Shown here in pieces: positions 1-9,287 of a stretch of DNA of 64,000 nucleotides (positions are counted from its first letter, which is position 1; each line of letters begins with the position of its first letter). Source of the stretch: Pseudomonas sp. 8O (GTDB lineage Bacteria > Pseudomonadota > Gammaproteobacteria > Pseudomonadales > Pseudomonadaceae); the NCBI RefSeq assembly GCF_902506495.1, contig NZ_LR733265.1, positions 808,098-872,097 on the forward strand, given 5' to 3'. A model generated the notes under the pieces. It was not told the DNA's origin. It searched no databases and was given only the letters and a program-made list of their open reading frames with translations. The position numbers and the translations under genes were made by a program.

Positions 1-1410
1 GTGCCGATCCCGTTCTTCCTGCACAAGGCCACCGGCGAGCTGCACCCGCGCACGGTCGAGCTGATGGAAGAAGTCGCCAAGCGTGTCGAGCAAGAGGGCA
101 TCGAAGCCTGGTTCAAGCTCGACGCTGCCGAGTTGCTCGGCGCCGAAGCAGCTGATTACGACAAGATCAACGACACCCTCGACGTGTGGTTCGACTCCGG
201 CACCACCCACTGGCACGTGCTGCGTGGCTCGCACGACATGGGCCACACCGACGGCCCGCGTGCCGATCTGTATCTGGAAGGCTCTGACCAGCACCGCGGC
301 TGGTTCCATTCGTCTCTGCTGACCGGCAGCGCCATCGACGGTCACGCGCCGTACAAGGCACTGCTGACCCACGGTTTTGTGGTCGACGAGAACGGCCGCA
401 AGATGTCCAAGTCGCTGGGTAACGTGGTCGCCCCGCAGGAGGTCAACGACAGCCTGGGCGCCGACATCATGCGCCTGTGGGTCGCCTCCACCGACTACTC
501 GGGCGAGATGGCCGTGTCCAAGGTGATCCTGCAGCGCAGCGCCGACGCTTACCGGCGTATCCGTAATACCGCGCGCTTCATGCTGGCCAACCTCAACGGT
601 TTCGATCCAGCCAGGGACCTGCTGAAGCCCGAGCAGATGCTCGACCTCGACCGCTGGGCCGTGGACGCTGCCCTGCGCCTGCAGGAAGAGATCATCGAGG
701 CCTACGCCGACTACCGTTTCTGGAACGTCTACTCCAAGGTGCACAACTTCTGCGTGCAGGAGCTGGGCGCTTTCTACCTGGACATCATCAAGGATCGCCA
801 GTACACCACCGCTGCCGACAGCGTGGCGCGTCGCTCCTGCCAGAGCGCGCTGTTTCACATCAGCGAGGCGCTGGTGCGCTGGATCGCGCCGATCCTGGCG
901 TTCACCGCCGAGGAAATCTGGCAGTTCCTGCCGGGCGAGCGCAACGAGTCGGTGATGCTCAACACCTGGTATGCCGGTCTGGAGCGCCTGCCGGAAGGCT
1001 TCGAACTGGATCGTGCCTATTGGGACCGCGTCATGCAGGTCAAGGCTGCGGTCAACAAGGAGCTGGAGAACCTGCGCACGGCCAAGGCCATTGGTGCCAG
1101 CCTGCAGGCGGAAGTGACCCTGTTCTGCGACGAGGCCAAGCAGGCCGACCTGGCCAAGCTCGGCGACGAGCTGCGTTTCGCCCTGATCACCTCGGCGGCG
1201 CAGACCGCGCCGCTGGCCGATGCGCCGAGTGATGCGGTGGTGACCGAGGTCGAAGGCCTGAAACTGAAGATCCTCAAATCCGCCCACGCCAAGTGCGGTC
1301 GCTGCTGGCACTTCCGCGCCGATGTCGGCAGCCACGCTGCGCATCCGGAGCTGTGCGGTCGCTGCGTGAGCAACCTCGAAGGCATCGGTGAGGTGCGCAA
1401 GCATGCCTGA
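1..1410 (+). CDS. ileS: Isoleucyl-tRNA synthetase, C-terminal part (5' end outside the window)
   Basis: Charges tRNA-Ile with isoleucine in the cytoplasm. The frame is open from base 1 and enters inside the catalytic domain, so the first GTG is an internal Val and not a start. The class I KMSKS signature is at about residues 134-138 of the visible part. The anticodon-binding domain follows, and the C-terminal zinc finger has paired CxxC motifs (CGRCW and LCGRC) near the stop. About half of a normal ~940-residue protein is seen. Its last 8 bases overlap lspA, which implies translational coupling in the usual ileS-lspA-fkpB-ispH order of Pseudomonas. Confidence 0.98.
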   Translation: MPIPFFLHKATGELHPRTVELMEEVAKRVEQEGIEAWFKLDAAELLGAEAADYDKINDTLDVWFDSGTTHWHVLRGSHDMGHTDGPRADLYLEGSDQHRGWFHSSLLTGSAIDGHAPYKALLTHGFVVDENGRKMSKSLGNVVAPQEVNDSLGADIMRLWVASTDYSGEMAVSKVILQRSADAYRRIRNTARFMLANLNGFDPARDLLKPEQMLDLDRWAVDAALRLQEEIIEAYADYRFWNVYSKVHNFCVQELGAFYLDIIKDRQYTTAADSVARRSCQSALFHISEALVRWIAPILAFTAEEIWQFLPGERNESVMLNTWYAGLERLPEGFELDRAYWDRVMQVKAAVNKELENLRTAKAIGASLQAEVTLFCDEAKQADLAKLGDELRFALITSAAQTAPLADAPSDAVVTEVEGLKLKILKSAHAKCGRCWHFRADVGSHAAHPELCGRCVSNLEGIGEVRKHA

Positions 1411-1912
1411 GGCCTCGCGTTTCGGGCATCTGCCCTGGCTGTTGCTGAGCGTGCTGATCCTGGTCGCCGACCGGGTGACCAAGGACATCTTCGAGGGCAC
1501 GCTGAGCATGTATCAGCGCATCGAAGTCATTCCGGGCTACTTCGACTGGACTCTGGCCTACAACACCGGCGCGGCATTCAGCTTCCTGGCCGATGCAGCC
1601 GGCTGGCAACGCTGGTTCTTCGCGGCCATCGCCATCGTTGTCAGCGTCGTGCTGGTGATCTGGCTCAAGCGCCTCAAGCGTCACGAAACCCTGCTGGCTG
1701 TGGCACTGGCCATGGTCCTGGGCGGCGCGCTGGGCAACCTGTATGACCGTGTGGTGCTCGGCCATGTGGTCGACTTCATTCTGGTGCACTGGCAGAGCCG
1801 CTGGTTCTTCCCGGCGTTCAACCTGGCCGACACCTTCATCACCATCGGCGCCATCCTGTTGGCGCTGGATATGTTCAAGAGCGACAAGTCCGCGAAGGAG
1901 GCTGCGCAATGA
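1403..1912 (+). CDS. lspA: Lipoprotein signal peptidase II
   Basis: Inner-membrane aspartyl protease that removes the signal peptide from diacylglyceryl-prolipoproteins. The ATG at 1403 gives 169 residues starting MPEASRFGH; an in-frame GTG at 1388 would only add residues inside ileS. Four hydrophobic segments are visible, with the family motifs NTGAAFS, GNLYDRV and the two catalytic aspartates in VVDFI and NLADT. It overlaps ileS at its start and fkpB at its end (ATGA). Substrates encoded in this window would include BamD and AlgK, both with clear lipoboxes. Confidence 0.97.
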   Translation: MPEASRFGHLPWLLLSVLILVADRVTKDIFEGTLSMYQRIEVIPGYFDWTLAYNTGAAFSFLADAAGWQRWFFAAIAIVVSVVLVIWLKRLKRHETLLAVALAMVLGGALGNLYDRVVLGHVVDFILVHWQSRWFFPAFNLADTFITIGAILLALDMFKSDKSAKEAAQ

Positions 1913-2346
1913 CAGACGTACGCATCGGGCCGGACAGGGAAGTGACCCTGCACTTCGCCCTCAAGCTGGAAAACGGCGACGTGGTCGACAGCACATTCGA
2001 CAAGCAGCCGGCTACCTTCAAGGTCGGCGACGGCAATCTGCTGCCAGGCTTCGAGCAAGCGCTATATGGCTTCAAGGCCGGCGATAAACGCAGCGTCCAG
2101 GTGCAGCCGGAGCAGGGTTTCGGCCAGCCGAACCCTCAGAATGTGCAGATCATGCCGCGTAGTCAGTTCGACGGCATGGAGCTCTCCGAAGGGCTGCTGG
2201 TGATCTTCAACGACGCCGCCAATACCGAGTTGCCGGGCGTGGTCAAGGCGTTCGATGACAAGCAGGTCACCATCGACTTCAACCATCCGCTGGCCGGCAA
2301 GGTGCTGGACTTCGATGTGGAAATCATCGACGTCAAGGCGCTCTAG
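1909..2346 (+). CDS. fkpB: FKBP-type peptidyl-prolyl isomerase (SlpA-like)
   Basis: Cytoplasmic proline isomerase and chaperone of 145 residues. It has the FKBP fold signatures VTLHFALKLENGDVVDSTF near the N-terminus and LLPGFEQALYGFKAGDKR around residues 44-62. A middle insert, as in SlpA-type enzymes, precedes the C-terminal FNHPLAGKVLDFDVEI. Its ATG overlaps the lspA stop in an ATGA arrangement. In Pseudomonas this gene sits between lspA and ispH, as here; the physiological client is not known from sequence. Confidence 0.95.
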   Translation: MTDVRIGPDREVTLHFALKLENGDVVDSTFDKQPATFKVGDGNLLPGFEQALYGFKAGDKRSVQVQPEQGFGQPNPQNVQIMPRSQFDGMELSEGLLVIFNDAANTELPGVVKAFDDKQVTIDFNHPLAGKVLDFDVEIIDVKAL

Positions 2347-2532
2347 CCCGTGCAGCCGCTCTTGTAGGAGCGGCTTCAGCCGCGAGGCTCTTGTTGCAGT
2401 CTGTAGTCCGGATGAAATCCGGGAAAGCGTGACCATCGTTTCCCGGATTTCATCCGAGCCACGTGAAGCGGGAACCCTGGTCGATCCCGCGTTACACTGC
2501 CCCTTCTGAATGACCGCGTGCCGAGAATCTCC
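2347..2532. repeat. Intergenic repeats: REP-like element and GTAGTCCGG inverted repeat
   Basis: This gap holds two short elements that recur elsewhere in the window. The first is a single REP-like hairpin beginning GTAGGAGCGGCTTCAGC at 2364-2385. The second, at 2403-2461, is an inverted repeat with arms around GTAGTCCGGATGAAATCC and its complement. No coding region is supported. The pair could form an RNA hairpin between fkpB and ispH. Confidence 0.75.
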
Positions 2533-3477
2533 ATGCATATCAAACTCGCCAACCCCCGCGGCTTCTGCGCCGGTGTCGATCGCGCCATCGAAATCGTCAA
2601 CCGCGCGCTGGAAGTCTTCGGCCCGCCGATCTACGTACGCCATGAAGTGGTGCACAACAAATTCGTGGTCGAAGATCTGCGTGCACGCGGCGCAGTATTC
2701 GTCGAAGAGCTGGATCAGGTGCCGGACGATGTCATCGTCATCTTCAGCGCTCATGGCGTTTCCAAGGCCGTGCGCGACGAAGCGGCGCGTCGTGGCCTCA
2801 AGGTGTTCGACGCCACCTGCCCGCTGGTGACCAAGGTGCACATGGAAGTGGTGCGCTACAGCCGTGAAGGTCGCGAGTGCATCCTTATCGGTCACGAAGG
2901 CCACCCGGAAGTCGAAGGCACCATGGGCCAGTACGACGCCAGCAATGGTGGCGCCATCTATCTGGTGGAAGACGAGGCGGACGTCGCTGAGCTGCAGGTG
3001 CGCAACCCCGAAAACCTGGCATTCGTGACCCAGACCACCCTGTCCATGGACGACACCAGCAAGGTGATCGACGCCCTGCGCACCAAGTTTCCCGCCATTG
3101 GCGGCCCGCGCAAGGACGACATCTGCTACGCCACACAGAACCGTCAGGACGCGGTCAAGCAGCTGGCCAGCGACTGCGATGTACTGTTGGTGGTCGGTAG
3201 CCCGAACAGCTCCAACTCCAACCGCCTGCGCGAACTGGCCGAGCGCATGGGGACTCCGGCCTATCTGATCGACGGCGCCGAAGATCTCAAGCGTGAGTGG
3301 TTCGATGGCGTGAGTGGCATCGGCATCACCGCGGGCGCTTCCGCGCCGGAAGTACTGGTACGTGGCGTGGTCGAGCAACTGCGCACCTGGGGCGCGGTAG
3401 GGGAGACCGAACTGGATGGCCGGCCGGAGAACATTACCTTTTCGATGCCGAAGGAGTTGAGGGTGAAAGCGCTCTGA
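2533..3477 (+). CDS. ispH: 4-hydroxy-3-methylbut-2-enyl diphosphate reductase
   Basis: Last step of the MEP isoprenoid pathway, converting HMBPP to IPP and DMAPP with a [4Fe-4S] cluster. The ATG at 2533 (MHIKLANPRG) gives 314 residues, the usual size; an upstream GTG at 2518 would add five residues and is not favoured. The three cluster cysteines are visible in GFCAGVD, ATCPLVTK and DICYATQNRQ, as are the substrate-binding HEVVHN and GHEGHPE motifs. It ends just before a strong bidirectional terminator shared with the converging pil cluster. Confidence 0.98.
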   Translation: MHIKLANPRGFCAGVDRAIEIVNRALEVFGPPIYVRHEVVHNKFVVEDLRARGAVFVEELDQVPDDVIVIFSAHGVSKAVRDEAARRGLKVFDATCPLVTKVHMEVVRYSREGRECILIGHEGHPEVEGTMGQYDASNGGAIYLVEDEADVAELQVRNPENLAFVTQTTLSMDDTSKVIDALRTKFPAIGGPRKDDICYATQNRQDAVKQLASDCDVLLVVGSPNSSNSNRLRELAERMGTPAYLIDGAEDLKREWFDGVSGIGITAGASAPEVLVRGVVEQLRTWGAVGETELDGRPENITFSMPKELRVKAL

Positions 3478-3485
3478 CGGAAAAG

Positions 3486-3513
3486 AAAAAGGCGATCCGA
3501 GGATCGCCTTTTT
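3486..3513. terminator. Bidirectional intrinsic terminator between ispH and pilE
   Basis: A perfect 13-bp inverted repeat (left arm 3486-3498, right arm 3501-3513) has an A run on one side and a T run on the other. It can end transcripts of ispH on the plus strand and of the pilus cluster on the minus strand. Confidence 0.92.
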
Positions 3514-3528
3514 CTTGTGTTTGGCTGC

Positions 3529-3990
3529 TCAGCGCCAGCACTGATCTACCGTCTTGGCATTAGAACCGGTGGACGTCTTGCCTTTGATGCCAACGGCCGT
3601 GAGGGTCAGGTTGCCACAGAGGCCGTCGCCGATAGTCTCCTCGGCCGTCAGCGTATAACCGCCATCACCGTTGGTACGGGATACCCCGACCAAGTAGTAG
3701 CCATTTTCCGAGCGCACCCTGGCTCCTGCTGCGTCAGCGTTGATGACGCTTGCCTGATTGGAGACCAGCAGGTCCAGATCCTCAGGGGTGGTCACGTAGC
3801 GGTTGTTCTGGGCATAGAAGCGCTCCTGCCGAGCGGCCATTTCCTGGAGCAGCGCCATGCCTTCAGCCCTCTTGCTACGGGTGATGTAGTCCTGATAGTT
3901 GGGGATGGCGATGGCCGCCAGGATGCCGATGATCGCCACCGCGAGCATCAGTTCGATCAGGCTGAAGCCCTTCTGTTTACGCTGGATCAT
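3529..3990 (-). CDS. pilE: Type IV minor pilin PilE
   Basis: Minor pilin of 153 residues that takes part in pilus assembly and is incorporated into the pilus. The class III leader is short and ends in KG, and the mature chain begins FSLIELMLAV with Glu5, followed by the hydrophobic helix and the PNYQDY segment. Two C-terminal cysteines (in DGLCGN and DQCWR) mark a pilin disulfide loop. Its ATG overlaps the pilY1 stop, so it is the last gene of the minor-pilin operon. Processing by PilD and assembly by the PilMNOPQ machine are known for the family but encoded elsewhere. Confidence 0.94.
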   Translation of the reverse strand: MIQRKQKGFSLIELMLAVAIIGILAAIAIPNYQDYITRSKRAEGMALLQEMAARQERFYAQNNRYVTTPEDLDLLVSNQASVINADAAGARVRSENGYYLVGVSRTNGDGGYTLTAEETIGDGLCGNLTLTAVGIKGKTSTGSNAKTVDQCWR

Positions 3991-6900
3991 TGAAACTCCT
4001 CAGGCACGATATGCCAGCTCTGGCGGCCGCTGCTGTTAGGGTCATCGCCCACGGTCGCGGGGTCTGCTGCGCCGTCGCTGCCGAATACCTTGTTGCCGGG
4101 TGCCAGGGTGAAGCCACCCAGGGCAGGGAAACGCATACCGGATACGACATTGGCATTGTATGCGTCAGTTGGGTTGACCAGGCGATCCGCGTTCAGATCC
4201 AGTACGTTGAAGCGTGTGCGGCCACCACTGAAAGCATCCACTGCATACAACCAGGTATCTGCACCTGCCTGGCAGGGATCCTGATTCGGCGTCAGGCTGC
4301 TGAGGAACAGGATGGAGCCGCTGGCCGTCATATTGTTGATGATCATCTCGCCCTCCAGTCGCGGGGTCCCGTTGTTGTTCTTGACGGCCATGTCCAGCGC
4401 CCAGCCCCACTGCGTTACCAGGGCGTCGGAGGTCGGGACCCTGAGGTCGGCTTCGCTGGTGGTTGGTGCCCGGAACCACTGTGGTAGCTCCTGGCTTACC
4501 AGGCGGATATCACGTGTAGCGCTCTGTTCTTCGTCACCGATAACGACATTGTTTTGTTGCTCGGTGAAGTTCTGTTCCACCAGGCGACCGGCGCGAGTCC
4601 CTGCAACTGGCGTAGTTGCAGTGGTGCTCTGGCGTTTGGTGTTGCGATCCCAGATGCCGTAAAGCGTCATGGCGCGGCTGGTGTCAACGTTGGCGTCGCT
4701 CGTTTCCAGATACTTGCCGGTACCGAAAAGCACCAGATAACCATAACTAGTCGGGTGGCGAACCAGCGAAGGCTGAATGGTGATGGCTTGACGCTTGCCC
4801 GCCGTATCCCTGGCCACGAACAGAGGTTTTTCACCATAAGCTAGTTTGAAATCGGCTTTGCTCGTACTGGCGACTTCTGTGTTGGTGCGGGCGAACGGAT
4901 CACCCGTAATGGATGTGGTGTCGCTGGTGGTTTTCACCAGATCAAAGCGCCACAGGTTGCCCTGGAGATCGCCAGCATAGGCATAGTCCACCAGCCCATC
5001 ACCGTTATTGTCGGCACCACGCACGCTGGACAGGCCATTCGAGAGGGTGATGTTGCCTTCCACGACATCAGGCACAGTGATCTTCTTGATCAGCTCGCCG
5101 CTCTTGATGTTAATGATCAGCAGAGCAGCCTTGTCGTTTGTGCTGTTATAGCCATTGCCCTGCAGGACTGCCCATTCACCCGTATGCAGGCGCACGATCT
5201 CGGGTTGTGCGAAGGTGAAGCCGAGGTCGGCATCCTTGGCTGAGTCGAACTCCCACAGCAGCTTGATCTGCGCAGGGTCGGTGACATCCAGCGCGAACAG
5301 GGATTTGCCCCCTGCGCGCAGGGTGCCGATCAGCACGGTGCGCCAGCCTTCATCATCACCGTTGCCAAAGTAGACATCGCGCACGATGGGGGAACCGTCG
5401 ACAAAATACTGGTGCTCGCCACCTTTGTAGTTTTGTCCCGTGAGCTTATGAAGGTTCTGAATCACTTCGCTTGGAATGAAGGCGAAGGTTTCCTGTCCGG
5501 TCGTGGCATTGAAGCCATGCAGCATGCCGTCGTTGCCACCGACATAGATCATTTCCTGGCGATTGGCTTTCTTGTTGGCTTCACGGAACGCTGCGTAACT
5601 CCTGTAGCCGGTTAGATCCCCTGTGGGGTTTTCGATCGCGTCGGCGAGGTAGGCGAGGTAAGCAGGCGTGCCGACGACCGCAGGGCTGGAGTTGATGATG
5701 TCACCCAGGATCGAGCTGCGTTTGCGGAACTGCGGAGAGGTCAGGCCTTCGTTGCTCCGTTCGCCCCGTACATAGTTCAGGCGGTCTTGACCGCGGCTGT
5801 CGAATGCCACACCAAGGCTTTCAGGGTTGCGGTTCATCCAACTTTGCTGCTGGGTGCTGAGGTTGTTCCAGGTGAAGTTCTTGAGTTTGTTGCTGGCAGT
5901 GCTGTCGAGCATCAGCACGCGGCGAGTGTTGGGGTTGATACCCTCATTGGCTTTCTGCGCACTCCACAGCAGGGTGGTACCTCCGGTTTTGTCGACCAGG
6001 GTCTTGCTCAGCTCGCCACTCCAGTCCTCGCTGGAGAACTGGGTGGCGTAGACATTGCTCTGCAGGGCGTTGTCGCTATCGGACACGAAGGATGCTGCAA
6101 CCGCAGGACGTGCTGCCGAAGTGGTGCGGTTGGCAATACGGTTGAGGATGTCCTTGAACGCCTTGACCATGTCGTCCGGGCTATCGACGCTGAAGAACTC
6201 GCCACGCGAGTTGATGGCGGCATGCCAGAGGTCATAGACGTTATTGGATGAACTTTTTGATGCCTCAGGCCAGCTTTGCGCGCCGGATAGCAGGTTTTCA
6301 TAGCCGCTACCGCCGAAGGTGTCGCCGGTCCAGGGCAGGTTCGGTGCATTAAGGGAGTTGGTGAGTGCCAGCCCCATGGTGTAGTTGACCATGTGTTGCC
6401 AGGTGGCCGGGTTGTTCTTGGGCTCCCAGTACTGGGCCGTGGCGTCTGTGTTGGGAACCTGGATGTAGGGTTTGACATCGTTTTCCAGAGTCGGACGCAG
6501 ATCCGTGGCCCAGTAGTGCATGGCGATATCCGCAAGGGTGCCAGTGGTCGTTCTCTGGTCATTGCCGTAAGGCTTGCGGCTTGGGCTATAGGTCTGGCTG
6601 CCGTCAGGAAGTGTGAAGGTGGCGCCGTCATGTCGTGCGATGCCGCTCGGGAAGTTGTCGTCGTTCCACATGCCGTCAGTCATCAGCACATGGAAGCTCG
6701 GGCGGCATGCATGAACGGGGGATTCGATGGTGGCGCCACGGCCTCCCGTTGTAGTGACCGGGTTGGGAGTGTGAGCCCACGCATCTGATGATGTACGCAA
6801 AAACTCACCAGCTCGTGCTGTGGCAGCCAGCAGCGGGGTACTGCTGTTGAATTTGACCGAGGCCAGCCAATTCAGAAAGTTGGCCTTGTGGCGTGGGCTG

Positions 6901-7967
6901 AGTTCACGGAAGTAGTTGTTATTGCAGTTGTTGGAGTTCAGCGTATTGCAGACGGCCAGCGTTTGCCAGGTAAAGCGGGACGAGGCTGCCAGTTCGTTGA
7001 ATGCGAGGTTTGCGGCGGTCACCGTAGCCAGTGCGCGAGTGCGATAGAACGAGTACCAGATGGCAAAGTTTGCTCGTTCGTCGGTACCACCTGCGCCGGA
7101 GTTGGCCGATACAAAGACCGGGCGATGGCAGGCATCGTTATTTTTATTAGCGTTGCAGCCGGCAAGGGATGGGTCGTAAACGTAGTAGTAAGCAGGGACA
7201 GGAACGTTACTTAAGCTGATCGTATAGTCATTGTTGTTGCGTGAGCAGGATATAGGGCCGCTATAGCTACCGCTGATGAAGGTCGCAGTACAATTTGTTC
7301 CAGATGTGGTTCGTTGGACTCTGACCTTGCCTAGCCCAGGTATAATACTTGGGGGTGGATCGACGTCCTGTCGGCTACTTGTTCCGCTGGTCCCACTAAG
7401 AGAGAGCCTGTAAGTGACAGTTCCAAAATCTGAGTTAGGGTTTTGCGACAAATTAAATATGCGCCCTGTCGGGGCAGCGTAGTTGACGGAAGAACTATAG
7501 TTATAATTCACGGCCTCATCAGTGCTGAAGTTCCAGGATACTCGATAGTCATTGCTTAAGTTGATCGAGCCATAAGAGGTCTGAAAGCCATTTTGATAAG
7601 CGGTGGTGAAACTGGAGGTATAACCATTTTCTACCTCCGAGCCATCGTTATTCAGCTTCACCGGCGGGCGGTAAGTCACGCTGGGGTTGTAGTACATCGG
7701 GTTGGTAGTTGAAGACATTCCGCGCCGAGTATTACGCAGGTTGCTCGGGCTCTCTTCGCGGCCCGCATCATCGGGGCCGAAGGCCCAGCGCATACTGCCG
7801 GAGTCATCGAGGGTGAAGATCAGGTTGGGGGCAACGCTCTCGCTCAAAATGAGGGGTTTTTGGCTGATATCCAGCGTTGCCCCGACAGCGGCGTTGAAGC
7901 CAGAAAAGACAAATGTGAACAGCAGGGCGCTGCCGACGGTTCTGGTCGTGGATTGAAAAAGATTCAT
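3987..7967 (-). CDS. pilY1: Type IV pilus tip-associated adhesin PilY1
   Basis: Large pilus-biogenesis and adhesion factor of 1326 residues, known in P. aeruginosa for surface sensing. The start at 7967 is chosen because AGGGAG lies at normal distance upstream and a signal peptide follows (MNLFQSTTRT... to about residue 30). An in-frame ATG at 8015, overlapping the pilX stop, would bury that signal. The N-terminal half resembles a von Willebrand A domain with an MIDAS-like DDSGSM. The C-terminal half is the PilY beta-propeller with a calcium-binding loop, DNNGDGLVD, near residue 965. Bases about 7100-7700 look A/T-richer than their surroundings and encode a Ser/Thr/Asn/Tyr-rich stretch, likely the variable part. 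Confidence 0.95.
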   Translation of the reverse strand: MNLFQSTTRTVGSALLFTFVFSGFNAAVGATLDISQKPLILSESVAPNLIFTLDDSGSMRWAFGPDDAGREESPSNLRNTRRGMSSTTNPMYYNPSVTYRPPVKLNNDGSEVENGYTSSFTTAYQNGFQTSYGSINLSNDYRVSWNFSTDEAVNYNYSSSVNYAAPTGRIFNLSQNPNSDFGTVTYRLSLSGTSGTSSRQDVDPPPSIIPGLGKVRVQRTTSGTNCTATFISGSYSGPISCSRNNNDYTISLSNVPVPAYYYVYDPSLAGCNANKNNDACHRPVFVSANSGAGGTDERANFAIWYSFYRTRALATVTAANLAFNELAASSRFTWQTLAVCNTLNSNNCNNNYFRELSPRHKANFLNWLASVKFNSSTPLLAATARAGEFLRTSSDAWAHTPNPVTTTGGRGATIESPVHACRPSFHVLMTDGMWNDDNFPSGIARHDGATFTLPDGSQTYSPSRKPYGNDQRTTTGTLADIAMHYWATDLRPTLENDVKPYIQVPNTDATAQYWEPKNNPATWQHMVNYTMGLALTNSLNAPNLPWTGDTFGGSGYENLLSGAQSWPEASKSSSNNVYDLWHAAINSRGEFFSVDSPDDMVKAFKDILNRIANRTTSAARPAVAASFVSDSDNALQSNVYATQFSSEDWSGELSKTLVDKTGGTTLLWSAQKANEGINPNTRRVLMLDSTASNKLKNFTWNNLSTQQQSWMNRNPESLGVAFDSRGQDRLNYVRGERSNEGLTSPQFRKRSSILGDIINSSPAVVGTPAYLAYLADAIENPTGDLTGYRSYAAFREANKKANRQEMIYVGGNDGMLHGFNATTGQETFAFIPSEVIQNLHKLTGQNYKGGEHQYFVDGSPIVRDVYFGNGDDEGWRTVLIGTLRAGGKSLFALDVTDPAQIKLLWEFDSAKDADLGFTFAQPEIVRLHTGEWAVLQGNGYNSTNDKAALLIINIKSGELIKKITVPDVVEGNITLSNGLSSVRGADNNGDGLVDYAYAGDLQGNLWRFDLVKTTSDTTSITGDPFARTNTEVASTSKADFKLAYGEKPLFVARDTAGKRQAITIQPSLVRHPTSYGYLVLFGTGKYLETSDANVDTSRAMTLYGIWDRNTKRQSTTATTPVAGTRAGRLVEQNFTEQQNNVVIGDEEQSATRDIRLVSQELPQWFRAPTTSEADLRVPTSDALVTQWGWALDMAVKNNNGTPRLEGEMIINNMTASGSILFLSSLTPNQDPCQAGADTWLYAVDAFSGGRTRFNVLDLNADRLVNPTDAYNANVVSGMRFPALGGFTLAPGNKVFGSDGAADPATVGDDPNSSGRQSWHIVPEEFQ

Positions 7968-8011
7968 GGAATGACTCCCTGATCGATCACCAGGCACAAA
8001 AAAGATGGATT

Positions 8012-8566
8012 TCATTCGGTTTCGATCCTGCCCTTGGAATTGAGGGCCACGGTCGAGCGCACAGCGCTATTCAAATCGTTGTTACTGGCCATGCCGTTTA
8101 CCTCGTAACGGAATACGCCAATACCTAGCAGCATGTTTCCGTATTCGGGGTTTTCCGACTCGCCCTGAAGCTCGCCGCCAGGTGCTATCTGTGCGTACCA
8201 GGTGGCGTCGCCGTAGAGTTCGGTGTTGTCGTCCGGTGAATAGACCTGCTTGTTGGTCGCGTCTATTGCATAGGCGGGCTCTTTGTCGAGTAGGCAAAGC
8301 GTACCGGCGGCAATACCTTCACAGGTGCTGGTCGGTTCCTGGGGGCCACGCTGAACCGTTCTGCGCTCGCCATCGCGTACACTGGCCTCCGCCACGTTTA
8401 GCAGTTGTTTCTGTTCGATCATGTTGCCTGTGATGCGCGACTCCAGGCTGACCTCGCGCATGTTGGCGATGGCCAGAACCGTAATGACAAGCAGAAAAAT
8501 CAACGCGATGAGCAGACTTACGCCTTGCTGGCGCTGCCCAAGGTGGTAATGGCGGTTGTTGTTCAT
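8012..8566 (-). CDS. pilX: Type IV minor pilin PilX
   Basis: Minor pilin of 184 residues in the GspK-like position of the priming complex. The leader ends QQG and the mature N-terminus is VSLLIALIFL. It lacks Glu5, as is known for PilX/GspK proteins, which cap the pseudopilus tip. The sequence continues NMREVSLESRITGNM and AEASVRDGE, typical of PilX. It overlaps pilW by 4 bases. It ends just before pilY1, whose product it helps to deliver to the surface in P. aeruginosa. Confidence 0.93.
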   Translation of the reverse strand: MNNNRHYHLGQRQQGVSLLIALIFLLVITVLAIANMREVSLESRITGNMIEQKQLLNVAEASVRDGERRTVQRGPQEPTSTCEGIAAGTLCLLDKEPAYAIDATNKQVYSPDDNTELYGDATWYAQIAPGGELQGESENPEYGNMLLGIGVFRYEVNGMASNNDLNSAVRSTVALNSKGRIETE

Positions 8567-9285
8567 GGCATCAGGTTCCTCATGCTGGTGCTGCTGGAGA
8601 GCATGGTGTACAGGCGTTTGTCATTGGGCGCATTGCCGAACCAGAATTCGTAGACCGCACTGCCGGCACTCTTGCCGACTTCGGTCGGGCTGCCTGCCAT
8701 GATGGCGAATTGCACAGCACGCACACGGGCGTTCGCCGCGGGTGCTGGTGTGTATTCGGTGATGCGCTTGTCATCGTTGTAGTTGACGCCGTAATCGAAG
8801 TTCAGCGCTGTTATGCCTGTGGCGATGGTTTGTCCGTTGCAACGCAACTCACCATTGGTGAGTTGAAAGATTTCGACGACTGGATCGGTGTTCACGTAAG
8901 GGTCATTTGGAATGTCGGCAATCAGGTCGCCGCTGCAGGTGCGAGCGCCCGGAAAGGCCGGTTGGTAGCGGATGCAGAAGCTTGTTGCGTCAATGCGCTT
9001 TACAACTTCTCCGGTAGCCATTCCGTTGCAGTTACCGCCACTAAACGAGGGAAATGCTGCCTCCATGGTTTCATCGGGGCGACGGCGATAGCCGGTCTTG
9101 GCCAGCGTTTGCTCCAGTAGAAGGATGGAGAAGCGAGCGCTCTCGATATTTTGTCCCTGGCTCTGCTGGAACAGCGTGTTCTCGCGGTTGTCCAGGTAAA
9201 CCTGAGTGATACCCAGGATCAGGAAGCTGCTGATCAGCAGGGCAACCATCATCTCGATAATGGAAAGGCCATGTTGCTTGTGCAT
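8563..9285 (-). CDS. pilW: Type IV minor pilin PilW
   Basis: Minor pilin of 240 residues (GspJ-like position). The prepilin site is QHG before LSIIEMMVALLISS with Glu5. A long C-terminal globular part with several cysteines follows (GNCNG, SFCIR, RTCSG, LRCNG). The ATG has only two bases between it and the pilV stop, and the stop overlaps pilX, so translation is probably coupled through pilV-pilW-pilX. Confidence 0.93.
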   Translation of the reverse strand: MHKQHGLSIIEMMVALLISSFLILGITQVYLDNRENTLFQQSQGQNIESARFSILLLEQTLAKTGYRRRPDETMEAAFPSFSGGNCNGMATGEVVKRIDATSFCIRYQPAFPGARTCSGDLIADIPNDPYVNTDPVVEIFQLTNGELRCNGQTIATGITALNFDYGVNYNDDKRITEYTPAPAANARVRAVQFAIMAGSPTEVGKSAGSAVYEFWFGNAPNDKRLYTMLSSSTSMRNLMP

Positions 9286-9287
9286 GG

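Noticed and set aside
2062..3378. Minus-strand frame opposite fkpB and ispH
   Set aside because: It covers two recognised genes and a repeat-bearing gap; a composition artefact.
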